Positions 1 to 10,681 of a stretch of DNA of 24,904 nucleotides are shown one piece after another. Source of the stretch: Candolleomyces eurysporus. Taxonomy: Eukaryota; Basidiomycota; Agaricomycetes; Agaricales; Psathyrellaceae. The position numbers and the translations under genes were made by a program. The stretch is from assembly GCA_027579435.1 (NCBI GenBank), contig JANBPK010001012.1, positions 1-24,904 of the forward strand, in the 5' to 3' direction. The notes under the pieces are model-generated. The model was not told where the DNA came from. It saw only the letters and a program-made list of their open reading frames with translations, and ran no database searches. Position 1 is the first letter of the stretch; each line of letters begins with the position of its first letter.

Positions 1-307
1 TTTGCGACTTTTTATCTCACGCGGCGTNATACTAAGTTAAAGGAAAGATCAAAGCTATAAAAGAAGTAACCTTAGGGTTAACTGTGTGATTATCGAGTAC
101 TCCTCGATTACTTGGAATTAGTGTGCACAGGAGAGAGAATCTGTAAATTCTTAATACTCTACACTACCCCCCATACTCGCACCCCCGATTTGGTGCGGCA
201 CGACTACAAAGGTCTATACATACCACTTATCTCGCATGGCTCGACTTAGAGTTGGTGTAGGTGTTAGGTTGTGTGTTTTAGTAGTCTCGCCGTTCTCGAT
301 CACTTCA
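1..307 (+). repeat. 3' part of a gypsy-type LTR (solo or truncated; extends left of window)
   Basis: This stretch aligns by eye, with many substitutions and small gaps, to 16740-17055, the R-U5 end of the E2 LTR. Shared landmarks occur in the same order: a cACGCGGCGT block near the start, a TTAAT..CTCTA..CCCCC segment near 150-175, ACTCGCAC followed by GTGCGGC.TGACT-like sequence, a GTTGGTGT..TTGTGTGTTTT block, and a terminus reading CACTTCA here and CTCATCA in E2. No PBS-like TGG follows the terminus, so a solo LTR, or the right-hand LTR of an element lying to the left, fits best. The divergence from the E2 LTR indicates a different subfamily or an old copy. The left boundary is outside the window. 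An N lies at 28. Confidence 0.7.
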
Positions 308-555
308 ACGCTGTTCATTAAAATAATGGCTTCATAGACACAAGTTTTGGAGCGTTTAGCTGCGCAGAGGGGCCAGCCATCTTCGGCTCCGGCTTGAGGC
401 TCGGATGAGTTGGTAGTTATAAATCATAGCGAAAGTTCCCTGTGTACAGTGGTCTCTTGAAAGTAGCGAGACTGGAAAATATACAAGAGATTGAGGAAGC
501 GAAATGGTGGAGATACATCAGTATGCGATGCGAAATATGTTATGTCAGACAGATG
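308..555. other. Spacer, 3' flank of the WD40 gene
   Basis: This 248-bp interval lies between the LTR end and the stop codon of the WD40 gene. It should contain that gene's 3' UTR, since transcription runs leftward. No convincing coding frame or repeat is visible. Confidence 0.4.
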
Positions 556-2233
556 TCAGGCAGATACCGGCTCCTTTGAACCAGTGTCCCTGCCTCTTGA
601 CGGCACGGCGGGCCACCTTCCTTCACCTCCGGATCCATCTTTGACCAGCAACGAGATCAACGTGCATGTAATCAATATCCAAATGGCCAGGAAAATGGTA
701 GTAATCCACGACGTCCGGCGAGTTCCCTCAAGGTGAGTGACTCCCTTTGACTCGGACGGACGAGAACTGCGGCGAGGGCAATTGTTGGCTGTCAATGAGG
801 AACCTGCAGCACTTCCCTGCTGAATACGACGCTGCAAAGGCTGGACTTGAGAGCAACTGGTGGAATCCGAGTTGGAGACCATTATTCGTGGCCAAACTGT
901 TGTATTTCCATCAGTCAGAGCCATGTTGGCCGTACTAGCAAGGGACAGACAGTACCTTTGTCATCTCTTAAAGCCCAAAGCCTAACATAAGTCTCAGCGC
1001 CCTTTTCCGCACACGCAGTCGCAATATAAGACGAATCGAGGGCGTCAGTAAAGGCCTAGCGTCAGGAGCGTTAGTACGTGTCCAGTGCTAGAGACCTGAG
1101 TTATGGGTACGACGTACAATCGCTTGGATTATATCTTGGCCTNAAAAACGCGCATCAGTTTCTCACTCTCACTGAAATTAGACACCGGAGCAGTACCATG
1201 ATTGAGAGTAGTCGAAGTTTCATTCCATACCAACTGGACATTAACCTGGCCAAATCCTGATCCTAAGAGCATGTCATTGTCCTTGTGAATGAAGAGAACG
1301 GGCAACGGGACATTCTTGTCTTCGCTGGATTGATGCAGAATATTTCGGTAATGATCTTTCTCGCGAATGCGGTAGACGTTGAATCCGTTGAAGAGATTCG
1401 AGCATACAATGAATCGCGCTGCGTTGTTGACGGCAACCCTCCCTCTGCTTGACGTTAGATGGTACCCAACCGTAAGGAGCATTACTTACATTCTAAAACT
1501 CTTCGGAACAATCCGCCACCGTTCTTTACGATCTTGTATGCTATAACACCGTATTCCTTCAAGGTACGCCACGATGATTTTGCGGCCTTCCTCGATGAAG
1601 TGTACAGAGCGAACTTTGGTAGGCAAAGCTTTGAGTAGCTTCGAGCTTGCCGCATGGACGCTGCCTTTAGGGAATATGACACATTCTTCCTGGTATTTGT
1701 CTAGCATAGTTTAGTCAGGAACAATTACAAGGACTGGAAACTCACTCGATTTGAGGTCGGAAATGGAGGCGACAATCGTCATCGAGCCAACCCCGACAGC
1801 AAGCCAGGAATGAGATGGATCGAAGGCAAGACAATTGACTTGAGTGAGCTCTTTCAATTCTCCAGCCATTTCATCATAGCCAGGAGGGCGGAAGTTTAAA
1901 TGGTACGCCCTCTCTTCATCCTGCTTGGTTTCAGTGATATTGTAACGTTTGATGAAAGGGAGCAATGGGGGAAAGATATACCAAAGAGATGAGAATCACA
2001 TCACAGTTGGCTAGTCCAACATATAGACTTTGAGAGCCCGGGATCCAGACAAGGGAGGTGATTGAGTCCCCAAGGTGATACTTGTCGTATTTCGTTGGAT
2101 CCTGGGTCCTGGAAATGACGAGAAGCCCTGAGTCGTCTCTGCTAGCTAGATGGACACCGTCCTCGGAGAATCCGAGGCAATTAACCGTGTCCTGGTGGAG
2201 GGATATGCTTGCGACTGCCGTATACATGGCCAT
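556..2233 (-). CDS. WD40-repeat protein with C-terminal transmembrane anchor, 7 exons
   Basis: Hand-built exons on the minus strand: 2233-1982, 1920-1746, 1700-1490, 1444-1197, 1140-1118, 1055-956, 896-556. All junctions have GT..AG ends and matching phases, giving 449 codons plus stop. The product starts MAMYTAVASISLHQDTVNCL and contains several WD40-like blades (DTVNCLGFSEDGVHLAS, QVNCLAFDPSHSWLAVG, AETYVRLWAL), so a beta-propeller interaction scaffold is likely; partners are unknown. Near residues 399-421 lies a hydrophobic segment (WITTIFLAIWILITCTLISL) followed by a short charged tail, consistent with a tail-anchored membrane protein. Exon 5 is only 23 nt. The N at 1143 falls inside intron 4, two bases from the acceptor, so the coding frame is unaffected. 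WD40 proteins of this general layout are common in mushroom genomes; the specific function is not recognised. Confidence 0.8.
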
Positions 2234-2584
2234 TGAAGCTCAAGGGAGGAGTGGCTTGAGGCTAGACTTTGCACAGACATCACGCTTTGTTGCACGGACA
2301 TCATGCTTTGTACTATTTTTTTTTTGATGAGGCCTATGAAATACACGCTCAAACAAGACAAGGTATTATCAGGCAAAGGACATAGGCATTGGGGTACATT
2401 CAACTTAATCTAATAAGGAGTTCAATGATATAAGCATAACGATGATGTTCAATGCGAAAAAGGGGAAAAGGGGCAGAGAGAACGGCAAGGGGAGAAGGGA
2501 GAGGAGATAAGCTCGTTAGGCACTAGGATAAATGGAATCCTTCTTTCCATTATTGACTCTGGACAAACTAAAGGAGAATTAGTC
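2234..2584. other. Intergenic spacer with a short direct repeat
   Basis: This 351-bp interval lies between the WD40 start codon and the stop codon of the upstream gene; both genes are on the minus strand. It should hold the WD40 promoter/5' UTR and the 3' UTR of the neighbour. It contains a T-run at about 2316-2325 and two 20-bp copies (2271-2290 and 2292-2311) of GCACRGACATCAYGCTTTGT that differ at two positions. No gene is seen. Confidence 0.5.
2271..2311 (+). repeat. Two-copy 20-bp direct repeat upstream of the WD40 gene
   Basis: The copies at 2271-2290 and 2292-2311 read GCACRGACATCAYGCTTTGT, separated by one base and differing at two sites. They lie 38-78 bp upstream of the WD40 ATG, in its probable promoter or 5' UTR. 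This could be a duplicated regulatory site or simple replication slippage; nothing distinguishes these. Confidence 0.6.
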
Positions 2585-4694
2585 TTAGAGCATGGGAAAG
2601 AGGACGAGGAAGACGTACTCTTGAATCGCGGCAGTGTGGGAGAAGTCGTACGCGGCACTTTCGGTGATCTCAAGATCTTCCTTCATGATGTCAGGTTGGC
2701 GAGCCAACCACGCTGGATCGTACAATCCGGAGGGAAGCCTTGGAACCGGAGGGCTAGTCGAGAACTTGCTACAGAGCGACCGCCGGTGAGGATGTGCCCC
2801 GGCAGTCACTCGACGGTTTTTCTTGAATCTCGAGTCTCGATGAAGGCAGTCGAGCGTCTTCAGACACGCAGACACGTCGGGGTGTCTCCACTTCTTCTTG
2901 AGAACCCCGTAGTCCGGCTCACCGGAGCCATTGTCGTGATCGCTGTCATCTGTACTCATGCCTTCCCACCCATAAGCAGCAATCATTGGAGCGTGACACC
3001 TGGTATCTTTGAAGCGTTCCGCAGCTTGCAGACGACAGAAATATAACTAAACGTGAACCGTTCAACCATGAGTCCTACAGATGTATTTGTAAACATACCC
3101 ATCTCTTCCGTTCCGTCCGACGGTGAGCCTGTTTAGTTAACTCTTGCTGCGGCTCCGACATGAGCTGCCATTTGAGCTTCGCACGGGCGTTCTTGAAATT
3201 GGACACAAACAGATTTTCGAGGACCTTGGTGGAGGGCTTGTAGTTGCTGAGTTCATGGGCTTTCGTCTCCAGCAAACCCTTGAGGAACACCTTCTTGGCG
3301 TGTTTGTTCCACGGACCACAGGGTGGGCCCTGAAGATCCAGCTTGAAGTTGTCGATCGTGCAGGGAGGTCCTTCGGACGACTTGTATCCACGGACGGCGG
3401 CACGATCTTCTTCGTTCCCCTTGAAAGTATCGTTGAAGTAGTCGCGAACAATGCGCTATAGAGTGAAGGTTAGTTGCACACTGACAATATTTCTACACCA
3501 ATCTTACCGCAACAGCCTTGGAGGCTTTACTACGAGAGACCGGAGCCCTCTTGACGTCGAGGGGTAACACTGGCAGCGTCCGAGTAGGATCTACGTCCAT
3601 CTGCTCTCCCTGATTTTCAGGTTTCACAGGCGGCGCAGCCTGACCGGAATGCGCACGTAAACCCTCTCGAAGAATCACGTTTGTTTCTTGATACCCTTTA
3701 ATGACCTGCTGCAGCATCTCCTCTGAATGGATCAGGGACTGAGTCTGAGGTGCCTGATACCGTCGATGAATTCAAGATTTCGACGAGGGAGAAGGAAACC
3801 ACGTACAGGTGTGGCCAAATTAGCAGTTATGCGATCTAATCTGTCGGAAATCTGGCCATATTGCATCTGAAGATGTTCAAGTATCATCTAGTACGAGTTA
3901 TGTATGTGAGATGCTCAATAAATCGGGGACTGAACGGCGTGCTGCTTACCCTGTCTGGAATATCGTGCGCTAAACGTGTGGGCAGACCTCCCGTGGACGA
4001 ACCTCCCTCTCCTGTGGGCGGTGGTACAGGCGGTTCAACCGCACGTCGCCTCTTGTTGGGTCAGGTATGGGTGGCGCCAGTGGCAGTACTTTCAGTTTCG
4101 GAGGCGGTTTCGGTGGTCGAACCCCCATACGACGATTCCGATTCAGATAATGCTGCGGACGACTCTCTGGTTGGAGCGCTCGTATGTTGAGGTGCCAAAG
4201 GAGGGTGCTGGTACCTGTAGCCTTGAGGAGCAAAGGCGTAATACCCTGGACTGTACACGGAGGGTGGGCCTTGAGGGACTGGATAGCCGTATCCAGGAGG
4301 GGGGCCAGGATAATAGTGGGAGTAGCCTCCTGGATGAGCACCGTGCGAAGGTTGCGAGTTTGAGTGCTGGGCGAAGTGATAGGGAGCATTAAATAGATTG
4401 CTCGGCTGTGGTTATTTTCAACACCAGACAGCAATCGAATCAAGCAGAAGTCGTACCTGTGGATAACCTGCCAGCGGTTGGGCGTTGGGAACCTGCGATC
4501 CTAATTGTGCCTTGGGTGTGGTCGGAGTGGAGGCCTGTTGAACATTGAGGGTCAGTTCCGCATCGCATCGGGGAAAGGTTTAGACGCACCCGGGTGTCGT
4601 TCCCAGATCCCCCTTCCATGTCTGTTGAACAATGTGAGATTCAAGGTTCACTACTAGATAGGAGTTAGATTAACTCACCACTATCCTCTCCCAT
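2585..4694 (-). CDS. Uncharacterised agaricomycete-expanded family protein, 9 exons
   Basis: Minus-strand exons: 4694-4679, 4621-4590, 4534-4457, 4405-4131, 4049-3950, 3887-3807, 3753-3508, 3455-3099, 3046-2585. All phases agree, giving 548 residues. The N-terminal third is low complexity, rich in Pro, Tyr, Gly, Ser and His (PPPGYGYPVPQGPPSVYSPG). A helical segment follows (ILEHLQMQYGQISDRLDRIT). The C-terminal half has a conserved-looking core: a GPPCGPWNKHAKKVFL block, an Arg-rich helix, YGWEGMSTDDSDHD, KKWRHPDV, and a final LPSGLYDPAWL block. I recognise this core as a lineage-expanded, functionally unknown family in mushroom genomes, from memory only. The 81-nt intron 4130-4050 is divisible by three and contains an in-frame TGA; without splicing the protein would end there. 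Exon 1 is only 16 nt. It shares a 275-bp upstream region with the divergent gene on the plus strand. Confidence 0.7.
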
Positions 4695-4969
4695 GACGGT
4701 TGCAGAGTTGAGATAGACGGTAAAAGAGAAAAGGGGGCCCCGCCATCATTTATGAGTGTTGAGCGTTGAACGAGACAAAGGTAACGAACGCGACGGACCA
4801 TTGGACGAAATGGCCGTTAGTTGTCCAGTAGATCATGTGACTGACCAACAAATGCGGAATCGCACAGCAGATACCAAGAACGGATTTTACTAACCTGCCA
4901 CTTGCTGCCACTCACAATGGACCATTTAACTCTTGTCCTCCGCTATTTCTCTCTTTCCTCCAAACTGCC
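4695..4969. promoter_or_regulatory. Shared divergent promoter region
   Basis: The two start codons at 4694 (minus) and 4970 (plus) are 275 bp apart and point away from each other, so this interval must hold both promoters. Visible elements are a CATGTGAC E-box-like word near 4835, a purine-rich block near 4720-4740 (a pyrimidine tract on the minus-gene sense strand), and a C/T-rich stretch at about 4931-4965 just before the plus-strand ATG, typical of fungal initiators. No clear TATA box is seen. Sharing suggests possible co-expression, but this is inference. Confidence 0.5.
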
Positions 4970-5975
4970 ATGAAAGCCACTCCCTGTCGCCGTAGAAGCG
5001 TCTACATCTTCTCGTCATCAAAGCTGAATACCCATGGCTTCAAGGTTTGTTATCATTTTTTTTTTTGTTTTCTGCAGGTTATATTGACATTAGTATTTCC
5101 CATAGCATAAGGGGAAGGCGTCTTCGGTTCGTCTGCGCAGGCGATTTTCCTTGCGGGACAACGTTCTCCCAAAGGATCTCACAGAGATGAGCATTCTCGA
5201 GAGGTTTCCCGCTCGATTGGGCACGACGGAGCTCGATAATTTGGTACGAAATTGCGTTCGGTCACCGGTCTGTATTCTCATTATTTTCTAGAGCACATCG
5301 TTGGACCATCGTAGGTTCTCTTTCCGAGCGCAGAAGATCGCGCGACGTACCCTCAGGAGCATCTCCCCTACGGTGCTATCCCCTCCTTCAGTACCCACCC
5401 CTGATCGATCCCCTCCTTCAAGCCCACCCTTACAAGAAACCCAAGCTGCGAATCGTGCATCACCCGCTATACCCACATCCAACCAGAGCAGGTCTCAAGA
5501 TTTGCTGTACAGAAACCCTTGGAAAGAAGCTCAGCCCGTGCGTCCCACCAGCAGTCGGGATCCCTGGGTCGCTGGGCAAGGTATCAAGCTCAAGCGTGCA
5601 ACTGTGCCCAAGGGTTCCCCTCGAAATACCAGATTTCGCCCAGCCGCTGTGTCGAATCCCGCGGCTTCCGCCTCGAGTAACGCGGCCAGGTCACCCCCTC
5701 CTCGTCTCAAGTTTCGACGATACAAAGCTGTAGCTCCAAGCGGAAGAGCCACGGTTTGGTTCGAATCTTGCGCTGCTGCCCCGATTCCCCACCCCTCCTG
5801 CTCAGCTGCAATTGATGCTGGCGATATTTATATACATTTCCATCATGGCGGACACCAAATCTGGGTGAGGGATACGGACAGAGGATGGTTCGTTGGATCG
5901 CAGGGCCAGGAGCATCCAGAGGACCCTTCCCATACCCTCCACATCTGCAATTCCGGCAAGCCTATCTGGATATAA
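4970..5975 (+). CDS. Pro/Ser/Arg-rich hypothetical protein, 3 exons
   Basis: Exons 4970-5044, 5106-5243 and 5292-5975 join in phase 0 at both introns (61 and 48 nt), giving 298 residues. The ATG at 4970 was chosen because it gives a 25-codon first exon whose phase matches exon 2; the nearer ATG at 5034 is out of phase. Residues 1-70 are basic (KASSVRLRRRFSLRDN). The middle is Pro/Ser/Arg-rich and likely disordered. The last ~70 residues look folded, with HFHHGGHQIWVRD and a Trp-ending tail. No catalytic motif or signal peptide was recognised. Resemblance to other mushroom proteins with a similar Trp/Asp C-terminal block is a weak recollection. Function unknown. Confidence 0.65.
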
Positions 5976-6067
5976 CTTGTATCTTCACTGCAGATAAACG
6001 ATGAACGAGCTGTTACATGTTTTGAGTTTTGTTTGTTTTGTACCGTAATTTACTAATTAGAACTAAA
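5976..6067. other. Short convergent intergenic spacer
   Basis: This is 92 bp between the stop codon of the plus-strand hypothetical gene and the stop codon of the minus-strand transposase. It is T-rich and must carry both 3' ends. No CACTA-like terminal repeat was recognised in it. Confidence 0.4.
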
Positions 6068-9000
6068 TTAATCTCCATCCATTCCGTCCTTGTCTTCCTC
6101 ATCCTCACTTCCGACTACATCATCAAAGGCATCATCCTTCATCGGGGTCCCGCTGCGTTCAATATGCGTCTTCAACTGATGGAATGTGAGCTACCGATGA
6201 ATTATCAAGGTAAATTGTATATGCACTCTGTCCAATGGCAACATGTGAAAGGTAGGAAAGGCAAACCCAGTGTCCACTTCCTCTAGTCTTGTCCGAGCAA
6301 AGTGACAGACAATGGATTCCAGCCGTATGATGGAAAAGTCTTGTTCGTACTGTGTGGACCACAGGGATCCTCCAATGCTGCCAAATTGGCGGAACCAATC
6401 TTCCTCGATGAAGGCAGGGGGTAAGGCCTGTAAAAACCGTATTTTGCAGAATACTTCTTCTCTTGAACCCTCACCTGGAGCTTCTCGGCGGTGGAGGAAA
6501 ATTTTCTCGAGCCGGGCAGGTTGATGGTGACTGTCAGAACGGATTAGGACATTGCTATCCCGTGGGGAGCGGGAAAATGGTCGATAGGTGATTCCTCGCA
6601 GCTTGAATGAATGTACGGTTGTCGATGAGGGGATCAGCGGCGATAGGGGATGCTCCTGCTCTGAGTTCAGTAGCGCCGTCAAGCGTATCAATTCCTCAGG
6701 GGCGAGACTGGTGGTTTGTCTGGATTGTCCCTTTGTGACGTTCAACGAGGCAGGTGCAACAGGACGGAGGAGGTCATTCAAGCGAGTCCCAGAGCCTTTG
6801 GGATGGATCGTACCCTATAATCGCAGATACATTCTTGAGACTTTCTCTCGAATATAATCCAGTGACAATAATGATAGAAAATTGGCGCGCCGCGATGAAG
6901 TGGTCATATAAGATTTTTCGATATCGCCTTTCAATTGTATCAGTACACTGTCATCCAAGTCAATCAAATCAAAGGACTGACCAAATCGCCTGTTAGTGTT
7001 CATTTGCTGAAGTGTATGATTATAACGCTCCCATCCAAAGCCGCGGGTTTCTGGGGATGGTCCCCAGTACTTCAGGAAGTCGGGAGTATGAAGAGCAAGG
7101 TGATGGTTAGGAACGACGCGAGCCTCCTTGTATAGGGACTTCATGGTTACAAGGTATCTCGTCATGAGTGTCTCGTACTCATCGATATGATCTTTCGACG
7201 TCATGAGCATACTCCCGATTTCAACTGCCTTCACAAGGTCAAGGAAGTTGATCAACATCTGATACCACCTCGAGTCTTGAGGCTGACGTCCCCAGAGCCA
7301 AATCAGAGTCACGGTGAGATGGACGACACAAAACACCCGCCATTGATCAGCACTCAGCTTCCCATGTTTCTTCTGGCCGGTTCGGATCGGCGCAGGGTTG
7401 ATCCAACGCGGGACCATCGTCTTCTGCATGTCATCACTGACTGTCTTGAGAATGACGTTACCGAGGACCACTGTGTTTGGTCGAGTCTTCTTCTTCGTCT
7501 TCACTGAAACTCCATGATTTTTTCTCTGGTAAGAGGGTACAAATCACACGAGGACATTCAGGTAACTTGGAGCAGGAACAAAGCAAAAGAGTATGACCCA
7601 CCCAAGTCTCTAAAGCGGTTACCATATCCTTCTTTCTAGTTCTTTTGGGAAGTGAGATACCTCGACGCAGGCAAAGAGTCGCTAGGACATCATTGGTGAG
7701 GCTACTCAGCTTCAAACCTCTCGAAAGAAGATCTTCTCTGGCATCGATCTTGTTGGCAGAAATTTCCAAAGGCAACTCCACCATCACAAGTACTTGTGCA
7801 GGGGCAGTCACATCCGAACGTGGTTGGAAGAGGGTATTGAATACCGAGGATGTGAGAGGTGTAGGGGTAGCTGGATATGCAAGGGTACCTCCTGTTTGCG
7901 TCCGTGATGGGGGTGGGGTCACTTGTACAGTCGAAGGGTAAGTTCGGGACAGGGGATCAGGGCGGGAGACAGTATCCTCCACAGCATTGATATCCATGTC
8001 TTCCCAGCGAGGGTCCGTGATAAACGGACCTTGAGCCTTTCTCTGAAACAATGTCAGCACATTTGAATCCAAGTATTATGACTATTATCTTACCCATCGC
8101 AACAGTTCACAGACTAAGTCCTTTTTTGTTCGGCCACGGCGACGATCCAAGTCCAAACAAAGGTACCACAGTGCATCCTTGCGTGATTTAGTAAGCGCGG
8201 CGACGTCACCAAATTCCAGTGCTTTCCTGGCTTCACGCATCGCATGAATGGATGGCTGTNGGGGGGGGGTGTACTACCAGGGGGAAACTCCCCGTCGCCA
8301 TCCTCCATTTCAAGATCCATCCCCCAGATGTTACGGCAGTGTCTTTGGAGGAGACCGGTAAGAAGGTTGTGCATAGTGTCGACCACCGAGTACTTGGGAG
8401 GATCGAAATAGGGCAAACGAAGCAGGGGGGTGTAACGGATGCCATGGTCTTCAATCAACTTTTCCCTGCTCGCACTGCTGTCCGCCTCCTTCCATTGATC
8501 TGCCCAAAAGCGGTGTGACTCCAGATCTCTGCTCGGCCAAGACGATTTGTTGAAGTTCTCCACATCGCCAAATGGCAACCAACAAAACGTGCAGAAAAAA
8601 GCGGAGGTTACAGAGCCATACCCACACAGTTGACGAACACCAAGTGCGTCAGCTAAGACAGGCACAATCGCGCTGCGGCACAGAGTGCCAGTGGGCCGTT
8701 TCCGAGTACGGGTATACTGCACTCTGGTATTCCAAAACGGGAGGAAGTCATCAGCGATGAGGGAAACGTAATGGTTTATCTGGGTTCCCGATGGCTTGTC
8801 AGGTCCTGGTATAACTCCTGCCAGATAGACATTCTCCGGTTTCTGACGTTCTTCAAGGGGAAGGTTGAGACAGAAGAGGTACAGACCAGTCGAAGTAACG
8901 GTCTGCTTAGCTTCTTTATTGGAAAACGGGTTGAAACCGTCGCCTGAAAGGGCAAAAAAGAGTCTGAATTCGTTGTCGGGACAGTCGTGGAAAGCCTTCC

Positions 9001-10345
9001 CATCTGGCCAAGAGAAACCCTGGATACCCTCTGACTCCAGAATGTCGTGGACCCCAGCATTGGGTGCTCCTCTCGGCTGTCGGAATGCGTTCTTCCTGCT
9101 ATCAAGCATATCTTCAATGTCTGGACAGCAGAGAAATCGCCCGAGCCATTCACGGAAATCTTGGTGAAGGTATTCCTTGATAGGACGTCTCGTTTCTGCC
9201 CCTGTCGTCATGCGGTCTGTTCTGGTGAGCTTGCCATTACATGGGGGTGAAGCTGGTGTTTCTTTATGCTGACAAAGAGTAGGGAAATCTTCCGCATTGG
9301 TGACAATCGCATAGCATTTGGAACAGACGACAAACCGGCGGACCACAGGATTGAACTCGAAAACCCCAAGGGCTCCCTTGATTGTGCTGGGTAGTATTCT
9401 TTGAAGGTTCTTGAGACGCTGATCAGCGACAATCCCCTGGAGGCCGTCGAGCTGATCGTGCAGAAGTGCAAGAACGACTTCGCATAGGCTTCGAGATCCA
9501 TTGAAAATGAGATGGAGAGCCAAGACGAGTAGTATTCCGGGTAAAACGAGACGGTTGTAAAGGGGGTCACCACCACCGTAATCATATATTTGAAGATAGT
9601 GCGCTATGGTTCAGAGTCAGCCGGTCGGCGTTGCAATAAACAATGCTAACGCACTAGTTTTGACAGTAGGACGAGGGAAAGCCGCATCCTGACCTGGGGT
9701 GACGTGTTGCTCAAAATATATCTCCACTTTCCACTGGAACAAACAATCGAGGCTTGAGGTCAGGTCCTTCTCTACCGATTGGCAAGATAACTGGTAATTT
9801 GAATCAGGATGCAGTTGCTTCAGGTGGCGCAACCGATTCAACCACTCGTGCATCTGCGCCTCTTGCCTCAAGAAGAGCGCATTGGCGGGGCACTCGATGA
9901 GATCGTATGGAGTAGAATTAAAAATTCCGTTGTATGCATAACGACGGCCTCCGGCATTTGGAATGATTGGATTCTTGGGCCGACCAGCGAATACCAGTTT
10001 GAGAGGGTGGGTAAAGGGTCTAGCGAGATGATCGTAACGGATTTGCTGTAATTCCAATCGGGCGTCGAGGAGGGATGGATGGCTTGAATTGGCAGGACAG
10101 GGTTGTGGCGTTGGTGGATGGGTTATCGAAGCTGTGGGTTGAGGCGGGACATCGGAATGCGAATGGTGCGGCCCGCCTGCTGGAGGTTGCACAACGACGG
10201 AGGGAGCGAATCCTTCATCCAAACCTGGCTCAAAGGGCCGTTTCTTCTGGTGAATTTGATACGTCCGGGCAGAGACTAGAAGACCCTCTGGGTCGCTTGC
10301 AACACATTTTGCGCAGACGCACAGGTGATCATAGACCGGAGGCAT
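6068..10345 (-). CDS. Tnp2/CACTA-type (Transposase_21-like) DNA transposase
   Basis: Exons read on the minus strand: 10345-9655, 9603-8094, 8042-7602, 7525 to about 6830, 6814-6227 and 6175-6068, about 1,340 residues. The N-terminus has a Cys-rich motif (CVCAKCVAS, then His) typical of zinc-binding transposase N-termini. The central core shows SGDGFNPFSNKEAK, LYLFCLNLPLEERQKPENV, AGVIPGPDKPSG, a FFCTFCWLP zinc-like pair and YSVVDTMHNLLTGLLQRH, the signature order of fungal Tnp2-like transposases. Two Leu/Lys-rich SAP-like segments follow (8190-8095 and 7720-7605), then KLSADQWRVF, VPNHHLALHTPDFL, FGWERYNHTLQQMNTN and ICHFARTRL-like C-terminal motifs, ending in an acidic tail. The product should bind and cleave element ends. 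One lesion is visible: the G-run with N at 8260 needs one extra base to keep frame. The exon 4/5 junction near 6830 is unresolved. Terminal inverted repeats were not found. Confidence 0.82.
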
Positions 10346-10681
10346 GGATTATGGTATTGAGGCAAGAGGCAACGCATGGGAGTCAGACCTGGATGCACCG
10401 ATGTACGACGTCATTCATTGTTATAATAGTTGAGAGTGAACAACAGAAGGGACAAAGGATGAGATTGTATAGAGATATGTGAGGCGGTGAGAACCGATAC
10501 ATGAGGCTTCATAGAACGAAAACGACACACAAGCTATGCATTACAGAGATAAAAAAGTATATACGCCAATTCAACATCCAATGATCAATACAAGAGAATA
10601 TACACCTATCCTACGGTGAATGGGGAGGTAATCGTACACAAAGACACTGCATGATGAAACGAAGATGAAACAAAAGGCTTA
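10346..10681. other. Spacer between transposase start and RING gene stop
   Basis: This 336-bp A-rich interval should contain the transposase promoter and the 3' UTR of the RING gene, both read leftward. It is where one CACTA element end would be expected, but no terminal or subterminal repeat was recognised by eye. No gene seen. Confidence 0.4.

Noticed and set aside
1129..1196. Apparent frameshift at the N at 1143 in the WD40 gene
   Set aside because: The N falls in a 55-nt intron (1196-1142); splicing CATG/GTACTG to NAG/GCC restores the correct phase.
3144..3461. Plus-strand open frame of 105 codons
   Set aside because: It is the complement of exon 8 of the minus-strand gene, whose phases and splice sites agree with its neighbours.
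5034..5044. ATG at 5034 as start of the plus-strand hypothetical gene
   Set aside because: It is out of phase with exon 2; the ATG at 4970 gives matching phase 0.
8114..8258. Transposase reading past the N in the uncorrected frame, ending at 8114
   Set aside because: The frame two bases away reads a SAP-like segment and meets a GTAAGA donor at 8093 in phase with the next exon; the uncorrected frame is an artefact of the G-run.
6068..10345. KDZ transposon with linked TET/JBP and HMG genes
   Set aside because: No TET/JBP dioxygenase or HMG-box motif is visible in the window, and the transposase core matches Tnp2-like motifs.
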